Source: Oegoconia quadripuncta
Taxonomy: Eukaryota > Arthropoda > Insecta > Lepidoptera > Autostichidae
Assembly (NCBI GenBank): GCA_949316235.1
Contig: OX438745.1
Location: 6,639,001 to 6,703,000 of the forward strand
DNA length: 64,000 nucleotides
Direction: 5' to 3'
Shown: one piece after another, positions 56,835 to 64,000 of the stretch
Layout: every line of letters begins with the position of its first letter
How positions within the stretch are numbered: the stretch's first letter is position 1
Notes under the pieces: model-generated
What the model saw: the letters and a program-made list of their open reading frames with translations, nothing else
The model's database searches: none
What the model was told of the DNA's origin: nothing
Translations under genes and position numbers: made by a program

Positions 56835-56981
56835 GGCCCGTATTACAGAACGTTACTCAAGCAGCGATCTCCGCTTGAGGATAGTTAAAAAGTGACAGCT
56901 TTATGTAACTTGTATGGCGGCGTCTCTTTCTAACTATGCATGCACAGATCTACGCTTGAGTAACATTGTGAAATACGGGCC
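56835..56981. mobile_element. PIF/Harbinger-like MITE, complete
   Basis: 147 bp. GGCCCGTATTACAGAACGTT pairs with 'cattgtgaaatacgggcc'; subterminal 'actcaagc'/'gcttgagt' also pair. TAA on both sides (56832-56834, 56982-56984). Half copy at 33701. Confidence 0.85.
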
Positions 56982-57324
56982 TAAAAATGAAATGACCCGA
57001 ACATATGTATACATATATTATTGATATTTGGCTGGATTATATTAAAATCTCTGAAATACGTAGAAATAAAGTAAATAAAAAAATCGCCAAATATTTATCT
57101 GTGTGTACACTACATAATTCTGCTGATTAATGTAAGCAGGTGAATCATATCAGTCACAATAGGTACTTAAGAACACAGGCCCTTCAGCTGTCCACAGCGA
57201 CCGGATGGAAGTGGACACGCTGCGCTTGCCAGTGCATGATCCCACCCTAGAACCATTTAAACCATTTACTTCCACACACCGAAAATAAAACCACAACAAC
57301 ATACAAGAAATCAAAACAGCTGGG

Positions 57325-57461
57325 CTATTGTGTAAGTCAATCGATGTCGTCATCGACTACGTTCTAAGATGTGATTGGTTGGTGCATCGCTCGCTCGGTA
57401 ATATGACGTTTTCTTATTGAACAACGTTATCGATGACGATATCGATGAAGTCACTGAATAA
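57325..57461. mobile_element. MITE of the 47866 family
   Basis: 'tattgtgtaagtcaatcgat' against 'atcgatgaagtcactgaata', centre 'gcatcgctcgctcgg' (inverse of the 47866 copy). Confidence 0.7.
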
Positions 57462-57479
57462 CGCGCCAGACGTGACTAA

Positions 57480-57620
57480 GGCCTATATCCCACAAACCGC
57501 TCTCGAGACTGAGATGACCACAAGCTGACGCTTGGAGTTGCATATTAAAAGAGTATGAAAAAAAAAAAAACTATAATATCGAGACCGAGACGTGATCCCA
57601 ATCTCAAGATTGACCCACCA
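57480..57620. mobile_element. possible Harbinger-like MITE
   Basis: TAA then GGCCTATATCCCACAAACC; right side 'ccaatctcaagattgaccc' pairs only loosely. Right end undefined. Confidence 0.3.
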
Positions 57621-60190
57621 ACACGACTCTATGATAACTAGATACTACAATGAGTACGTGTGTGGGGGACAGTCTCAGTAAAATATAAATCGCTCAGCAC
57701 TTGTTTTCAGCCTGCCGTCAACATAATAAGTTACAATTAATGCCCCAACCATCAGCTTTTGATAGCTATGCCCACTGCTAATCCTCCCATTTGTAGGGGG
57801 GAAGGAGGAAATAATTTTTATTTTTTCCTTGTTTAAACCCCTTTTTCTTATTTCTTAAATAAATTTGGGTACCAAGGTAGCGTAAAATCTTTTCTCGGGA
57901 CCTGCTTACTTTCAGTAGGCGACGTTCTGCTGTACCGCTATTGATCCTGACTATACAGGAGTTGCATTGGGAGGGTGTGGAGGTGGGTCAGCTGCTAATC
58001 CAGTGAGATATATCGGAGACTTTAGTTCTTCGACGACTTTCCATGAGGAAATTCGGAGGAATCAGGAATGATCCTGATTCGATCTCATAGTGAAACATCG
58101 AGAATGGCTTCATAGCTCATGAGTAGGTAAATATATTATATAAGCTATGATAAAAACAACGAATTTCATTTGGTTCAAACAATGTCACAAAATATTAAAG
58201 GTCCATAATGAATAAGTAGATATTCCTAGGTACTATTAGTTACTTTAGTAACTTATTAGTAATCTGTGCTATTAGTAAGTTAGTAGGTACTCTGTGGGCG
58301 AGGCTTGTATTGGACCTATTTTATTTGTATTGGTATTATTTGTTATAAACACAATAATTCGCAATACCTACACAGTGGCGTGCCTAGGGTTTCAGAGTAG
58401 GGCAAGCTCGAGTATAGTGGTGAATGATTTATGGTTTTCACGCAGTTAATAAAGTGAAATACATCTTGTTGCCTCTTTTTTGTTCAATCTGGAGGGTCAT
58501 ATTCAATTCTGTACTGTTTAAATTAATAAGGTTTGAAGTTAATATTCGTGATTGAGTATCCTTTAGGCGGACGCGAACACCGATCGGTGTCGGCGGTACA
58601 CCCGACTTTCAACTCTCAATTGTAATGATTATAGAGTTCCAATTCCTTTGGACTGTGTTTGAACTTGTTCTCTATTAAATTCCGCATCCAATAATGTGCG
58701 CCATGTCATGTTAGCTATGATATTTAGTCTGTATTTGCGAAATTATTTTTTTTCTCTTTGGGTGGGAGTGTAGGCATAGAATTCCAACTACTGTTTTTTA
58801 TTAGAACAGGCTTAGGAACCTGGCCATAGAGCTTCCAATTCTCATAACAATTTATTGAATTACCCGTTTTTTTAAGAAAAACATGAAATAAATCTGTACT
58901 TTCCGTAAAAATACCAATTATATCGTGGATATAGGTATACCTACATATTGTAACTCGTAACATTTTTCTGATTTTTTGTATTATAGCTGTAGTAGTGTTC
59001 ATTCATTATATCCATAGATAATATATTCCCGTAGCTATTGCTTTTCACAGATTACAAATACATCCAGTAGAAGAGTATCTATAAACGTTTTTAACACCGC
59101 AGGTATTTTCGAAAATTTGACAGGCGCGCCGAGATACTTGACCCGCGGAAAAGAAAAAAGGAAAGAGAGGACACAGAGGTTAATTAAGGGAAAGGCATGC
59201 CGGGCTTTTAGGCTTATATCATGGTACCGCCTCTGTACCTACACAATTGGATAGGCAACGAATATTGCTTATGCCGCGGGACAGGTGGTTGGTCTTTGTG
59301 CCGCGGACAATTACAGTTTTCTATCCGTCGTAAATTCAAAAAAAAGTGTTCCGGTTTTATAATATATATAATACTGAACACCACAAACACTTTGTAGACT
59401 CCGTGTCTAGTAAGTAGACCCCGCAAAGCACAGTTTTTGTTCATTTGCATAATACCGCAGTTGTTTATACTCTAACCCAACAACTTAATTTCAGTAGTTA
59501 AAGTTAAATATACGTGCTACTTACCAAAGCACTTTCAATGAGTTGAATATCCAGTTTGTATGTCTGTCAGCCGATGATTCCTGCTGATGGCAAGTTGCCA
59601 AAGGGCAATTAATGCGGTACAACCAGCCACTTCATTATCCACGCAGACTTGGGGCCAATGATGCGTGTAGGTATGTCGCTTAACTAGAGCGGCTGAGCGA
59701 GCATGTAGATGATCCTTAATTGGTTCATTATCAGCCTATAATTTCTTACAAACAACATAGTCGGTTGAATTACTATGTTGTACATGTTTTTAAATTATTA
59801 TGTCATAGCGCCATCTACTGTTGATATTTAATAAATTTCCCGCCATCTGTGGTTGAGTAGATATATTTCATGTTGTGTTTCAGCGCTATCTGTTGTCTAA
59901 TAGCAGAACTAGCACAACAGTTAGCCAACCAGTGGACTAAATTCTTTTTGACACTGACAGATCGATTATAATCCTACAAACTTAGATTGGTAGTAGCTAA
60001 ATGTGGTACTACAACGACAGTGCATTAGAATCACATTGCACACCGCGACAATATATTCATTGGAATGTGGTTTTTGAAAAAGTCGGCTTACATTTTTGAT
60101 TCGATTGACATTTTTGACGTAAATAAATGTACTTATTTCTTTCGAACGTATCGGTTGGAGCGGGAATGTAGAAATCTCGTTTGTTGATTC
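57621..60190. other. intergenic, no gene supported
   Basis: Small items only: perfect 14-bp palindrome ACACCGATCGGTGT at about 58577, one transposon-like end 'cagtggcgtgcctaggg' at 58375 without partner, GC-richer patch 59200-59320. Short ORFs have no domain. Confidence 0.4.
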
Positions 60191-60245
60191 CAAGTGATTG
60201 TGCCTGAACGATACGCGGCCTTATAAATAAATTTCGCCGTTCACC
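60191..60245 (+). promoter_or_regulatory. PGM3 5' UTR / proximal upstream region
   Basis: Lies directly before the ATG. An in-frame TAA at 60228-60230 shows the reading frame starts at 60246. The transcription start is not determinable. Confidence 0.4.
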
Positions 60246-60349
60246 ATGCCGCCAAGTAGCTTACGAGTCGTGTACGCGTTCGCCAGAGAAATGCACCCGA
60301 AGACAACCGATGTTTTCATACAGTACGGCACCGCTGGATTTCGCACAAA
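60246..60349 (+). CDS. PGM3: phosphoacetylglucosamine mutase, exon 1
   Basis: First 34 residues plus two bases of a codon. The enzyme converts GlcNAc-6-phosphate to GlcNAc-1-phosphate in the cytosolic pathway to UDP-GlcNAc, the precursor of chitin, N-glycans and GPI anchors; in Drosophila the gene is nst. Visible: REMHPKTTDVFIQYGTAGFRT at 14-34, ending in the family's conserved N-terminal (L/I)QYGTAGFRTK motif, which shapes the sugar-phosphate site. The catalytic serine loop and metal-binding loop are on later exons outside the window. The ATG at 60246 (context CACCATG) is the only start after the in-frame TAA at 60228. The exon ends in phase 2 at donor AA|GTAAGT (GT at 60350-60351). The short N-terminus before the motif is normal for the family. 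Confidence 0.88.
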
Positions 60350-60844
60350 GTAAGTCAATTTACTTTACCGATTGAAGGGTTTTCCCTTTCTAATCATCAA
60401 CAGTAGATCACAAATTAAATATGCCAAACATCTGTGGTCACTTTCACTAATGTTACGTTTGAAAATTCGCTACGTAGACACATTTATACACGCTTATTAT
60501 TTTATTCCATTTACGTCGCTCTGCGTGAGTCATCTGTGATCATTTATAAAGAATTTATAACGGGAAGTGGCAGTCGGTGCTTGAGTATGGTCAATGACTT
60601 CATGTAGTTTATTTATATGGCAAAACAATGGGATAGGTTATCCTTTGGTACATGCTTATCTATATTTAGATTTGATAGGTCGAATATCTCGTTTTGCGGT
60701 AATTGGGTTTACTACTGTTAATTATCTAACATAGTGTATAACTTGCCACTTATAATTGCAACGACCTTGAATGCAATGCCACCTTGTTGAATTAATTAAT
60801 TAATTATACAAGTGCAAATGCACAGTAAAAATATGAGCATGATG

Positions 60845-60905
60845 CTTTTGTCTCTGCCTACCCCTACGGGAAACAAGCGTGACATTATGTATGTATGTAT
60901 GTATG
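60845..60905 (+). mobile_element. RTE-like retrotransposon 3' terminus
   Basis: 'tctgcctacccctacgggaa' encodes the same Ala-Tyr-Pro-Tyr-Gly-Lys tail as the pseudogenes at 36 and 43 kb, followed by an (ATGT)n tail. Confidence 0.65.
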
Positions 60906-62169
60906 AATTCATCTATTTTGACAATGTCAAAAACTGTGCTGAAATAGTGCTCAAAAAAAATTGTCTGTAGTTTAAGAAATATTCAATATTTTAATTGAGC
61001 ATTTTGGCACCTATGATTATAACTTGTACCCCAAAAATCTGTGCATAAATAGTGCCATCGAAATATACAAGTTCCTTAATAGTTCTTCAAAAACAAGGAA
61101 GTTATTGTACTAGATATCTTTGTGAAAAGGAGCAGCGCAAATGATGGACTTTTTGTAGGCCGGATACAAAATTCCCAATTGGACAATTTTGTCCGTAAGA
61201 TTATGTATTTTTTTTCGTTTGGGCACTATTTGACACTATTATCAAAATAGCTATATTCCACTTTAATTCCAATGTAGCATGACATTCGTCTAAAAAAGGC
61301 CCTAAATTAAAAATTTCTTTTGACTGTATAAGCCCAGGCCTCCCTAGGTGTCAACATCTTGTTGTTTAAATTTATGAATGGTGAATGAAATAATAGGAGT
61401 TCAAATAAAGGTTGACAGCATAAAGACTTACAACAAGGAGTTTTGACAGCTTTGTGTACAATGGTGATCTTGTATGAGACACCTCACACCTTGCTAACTT
61501 CAAACCTACCTAAGGGTGACAGTGTCAGAAATGTGCAAGTGTGTCTAGCCTCTGTGCAGTCTCAGTTGGGTGTATCATATAATGCCTGTTTATCCATGTA
61601 TGCAAACCTATTAGAGCCTTCAGATTCTGTAGTACTATATGTTTTGGATGTAATGTTTTAGTAAGTTATCAGTCCAAGCTTTTTATAAGAGTACCTATGG
61701 GTGCTTCACTTTCTGGGAGATGAGGAGTCCTTTTTCTGGTCTGTGAATATGAATAACTTACTATGTAGGATGTGGTTGAGGAAGTTATCCAGCCCGTCCC
61801 GCTGTCTCCTCTTCGGTCAACCAGTACAGAGAGGCGTGGGGAGAGAGGAAGGAGGCTTTTGCGAGGATCGAAATCTTCCGAAAAGATGCCTAGCTGTGGA
61901 AATCATCAAATTAGGATCACCGGAGCTCTGTAGGAGTGCTATCAGTCTGTATGAATTTGTTGGATTGTCCATTGCAAAAAGAGAGTGAGGTTTAAAAAGG
62001 TGAATGTATCAATGAGGCTGGCATAGTCACCCAGGGTGTACAAAAGCCTCAAATAAAAACAAGATTAATAAAAAAATCACAGGTACAATATATAAAAAAA
62101 AACAACTGTCCAGTAGAAAATCAGTTTGTGCACCACATATTATTATTGACTATATCAGTCCTTCGAAAG
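60906..62169. other. intron sequence with unassigned ORFs
   Basis: ORFs at 61443-61661 (72 aa) and 61701-61988 (95 aa) are GC-balanced and repeat-free but match no family I know. In another frame 61810-61880 reads REAWGERKEAFARIEIF. No splice sites tie them to PGM3. Status open. Confidence 0.25.
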
Positions 62170-62290
62170 GTGACCCGTGGATGTTGTTTCAAGCATTAAG
62201 CTTTTAATGTTTGTGATATCCCTGACCACCCCATTTGGGATAAAGGTCGTGACATGTATAATCTTCCTAAGTTATCCCAATCGCCATCAA
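62170..62290 (+). repeat. dispersed repeat family P
   Basis: 'ttgtttcaagcattaagctt', 'atccctgaccaccccatttg', 'gataaaggtcgtgacatgta'. Confidence 0.55.
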
Positions 62291-63271
62291 CCATATTACC
62301 AACGCTAATGTTTGGATATTGGTATATAGGTTGTCACATTATGTATGTAACAATCCTTTTAATCCTATAACTGCCGCAACGCTAATAATTGTTTATGCAG
62401 AACTCAAATGTTGAATGAAATAGCCTAAAAAAATAATTGTATAAAATGGATGTTTTCACTGATTGATCATTTCATTCATCGATTTTGAATTTTATCCATG
62501 TCTGTTCCGTATGATGGTTTCATTAAATTTTTAAAAGCAAAAGTTTCAAAACACTGTGCTATAAATGTCTACAACTAGAAGAGGCCAGTGGCAGTTCATA
62601 GATCTATAAACCTGGTTCCCACAATAAATCATATTGTAGCGAAAATAAAATAAAAAATATTCAAAGAGTATCTTTCAAAAATATGAATATTGGCATTCAG
62701 CCAATCTCTCAAAATACCGTTCCCTGAATTGATTCTTGTCCAAACACTTTTTATTATTATTAGCAACCGATTTATATTATTTATGTGAGTGTTTGAACTC
62801 GGTCAGTAGTGGTTCAGCTTTCTAAATAAACAGAATAATGCCAGCGAAACAGGTAATCGCTTTTGGATGCTCAAATGCTTGCTATTACTTTTTATTAGCT
62901 GTATGATTTTTCACTATACATATATTCCTGACCAAAACATGCTGCAAAAGCCAATATGATGATTCCATGGAAAAGAAAAGGTCTATATCATGTTTATACA
63001 TGGAAACGCTGAACTTGAACCTGAAAAAAGGAGATATTGAAAACACAACTTGTTTACCTAATTTGAAACTGCCTTCTAATCAAATATAATATTTAATATA
63101 AAGAATAATTGTTTGAAAAATCCACCCTGTCTCTAATTAGTAGGCTTTTGAAAGAGCACGATCCTGCTTTTTGTTTTCGTAATTAAGCTTGAATATGCAA
63201 TCGCAAACCTGCCTGCCCAGCGTGGCGATAGGGCAATCCTTCATATAAAGCGACGCCGTGACTGAGCACCG
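62291..63271. other. AT-rich intron sequence
   Basis: Nothing recognised. Confidence 0.4.
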
Positions 63272-63430
63272 AACATTTTTTTTTTTAATATGAGAGGGCG
63301 GCAAACGGGCATGCGGGTCACCTGATGGAAAGCAATCACCGCCGCCCATGGACACCCGCAACACCAAAAGGGTCACAGATGCGTTGCCGGCCTTTGAGGA
63401 AGGTGTAGGCTCGTTTCTTGAAGGTTCCAA
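63272..63430 (-). mobile_element. LINE 3'-end family Q, poly(A) at left
   Basis: Poly(T) 63276-63286, then reverse of the 39838 block ('cacctgatggaaagcaatca', 'gcccatggacacccgcaac'), extending further 5'. The 105-aa minus ORF over it (63137-63454) is not host coding. Confidence 0.65.
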
Positions 63431-63597
63431 TGTCGTACATCCAAACTTTCGCATAAATTTCGCGTGTATTTGCCCGATTTCAGTTACGCCTTTGGCAGTG
63501 CTATTCTCAGAAAAGTGGAAGATAAACCTTAGCTATGATAAGTAAGAATTAAAAAGGGATAGTAAAGATAACGAGGGCATTGGTTGATTATTTATTT

Positions 63598-63681
63598 GTT
63601 TAATTTGTGTATCCCGCGCGAACTAATCACTAATATCGGGATAAAAATGTCCTATGTCTTAATCCAGGTTATATTCTACCT
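63598..63681 (-). mobile_element. Lep1-type fragment abutting R1 fragment
   Basis: Reverse body: 'tatcccgcgcgaac', 'atatcgggataaaaatgtcc', 'cttaatccagg'; stops abruptly at 63681. Confidence 0.6.
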
Positions 63682-64000
63682 GGCACTCGGATCGAGGTCA
63701 AGCCCGAGATGAGGTATCTCGGCCTCGTCCTCGACCCGCGCTGGAGTTTCCGCGGACACTTCGCCCGCCTGGCCCCCCGATTGGTCGCGGCATCGGCTGC
63801 TCTAAGGCGGTTGATGCCAAACATCGGAGGGCCCGAGTCGGCAAGCCGCCGCCTCTACATGGGGGTGGTGCGGTCGATGGCCCTTTACGGAGCCCCGGTC
63901 TGGGCGGAGACCCTGACGGCTCGTAATATGGGTGAGGAAACCTCAGAGGGTGATGGCCGTCAGTGTCATACGCGGATACCGCAACATTTCCTTCGAGGCG
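63682..64000 (+). pseudogene. R1-clade reverse transcriptase fragment, frameshifted
   Basis: GC-rich frame from 63682: RIEVKPEMRYLGLVLDPRWS, ALRRLMPNIGGPESASRR, VVRSMALYGAPVWAETLTAR, the region after the reverse transcriptase domain in R1-type elements. At about 63925-63937 the frame shifts by one and continues RKPQRVMAVSVIRGYRNISF to the window edge. 5' truncated and broken, so dead. Composition differs sharply from surrounding DNA. Confidence 0.85.

Larger units (their letters stand above)
60350..64000 (+). other. PGM3: PGM3 intron 1 (partial)
   Basis: No exon encoding the expected next block (a VMFRMG-type helix) is present, so the intron exceeds 3.6 kb. It contains the repeats listed below. 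Confidence 0.65.

Noticed and set aside
58374..58400. Transposon end 'cagtggcgtgcctaggg'
   Set aside because: No partner inverted repeat or target duplication nearby.
60220..60230. TATA box (ttataaataa) of PGM3
   Set aside because: It lies about 20 nt before the ATG, so transcription from it would start inside the coding sequence.

Overview
The window is lepidopteran (moth or butterfly) nuclear DNA. It is AT-rich and gene-poor, and it is full of repeats typical of that order: Helitron-derived Lep1-type elements (start 'ctaatattataaatgcgaaa', tail 'gcgggcggaaagct'), several tRNA-derived SINE families, a SINE with a 5S-like box, Tc1/mariner-, piggyBac- and PIF/Harbinger-like MITEs, and scraps of several non-LTR retrotransposon clades. 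I can support two host genes, each by its first coding exon only. (1) The minus-strand exon at 11123-11645 is exon 1 of a ladybird/Lbx-type homeobox gene, with an eh1 repressor motif and the family signature before the homeodomain. The homeodomain exon is not here, so 1-11122 is intron. (2) The plus-strand exon at 60246-60349 is exon 1 of phosphoacetylglucosamine mutase (PGM3/AGM; UDP-GlcNAc and chitin precursor synthesis). Everything to the right end of the window is its first intron.

Layout: 1-11.1 kb, ladybird intron 1 with a 268-bp-TIR MITE, a TTAA-flanked MITE, a perfect-TIR MITE, Lep1 copies, a SINE and one homeodomain-site-rich candidate enhancer. 11.1-12.1 kb, ladybird exon 1 and its GC-rich upstream region. 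12-25 kb, intergenic repeats including a three-armed foldback element. About 25.05-30.2 kb, one apparently intact two-ORF non-LTR retrotransposon on the minus strand. 31.5-33.0 kb, a very GC-rich 1.47-kb retroelement with poly(A) and 16-bp target duplications, full of perfect hairpins and with no convincing ORF. 33-60.2 kb, more SINEs, MITEs, dead RTE-like reverse transcriptase tails and a tandem array built from a SINE end plus a MITE end. 60.2-64 kb, PGM3 exon 1 and part of intron 1, ending in a frameshifted R1-clade reverse transcriptase fragment joined to a Lep1 fragment.

The most interesting signal is in the intact retrotransposon. ORF1 ends in UGA followed by CUAG, the known leaky-stop context. 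The same frame then stays open for 118 codons and ends exactly on a UAAUG that overlaps the ORF2 start. This suggests a two-step recoding scheme, stop readthrough followed by termination-reinitiation, that would set the ORF1:ORF2 ratio. The second is the hairpin-studded GC-rich retroelement at 31.5-33.0 kb, which looks like a structured, non-autonomous RNA parasite.

All assignments come from reading the sequence. Family names rest on recognised motifs, not on database searches. Element ends are given to within a few bases where a target duplication or inverted repeat defines them, and to within tens of bases elsewhere.
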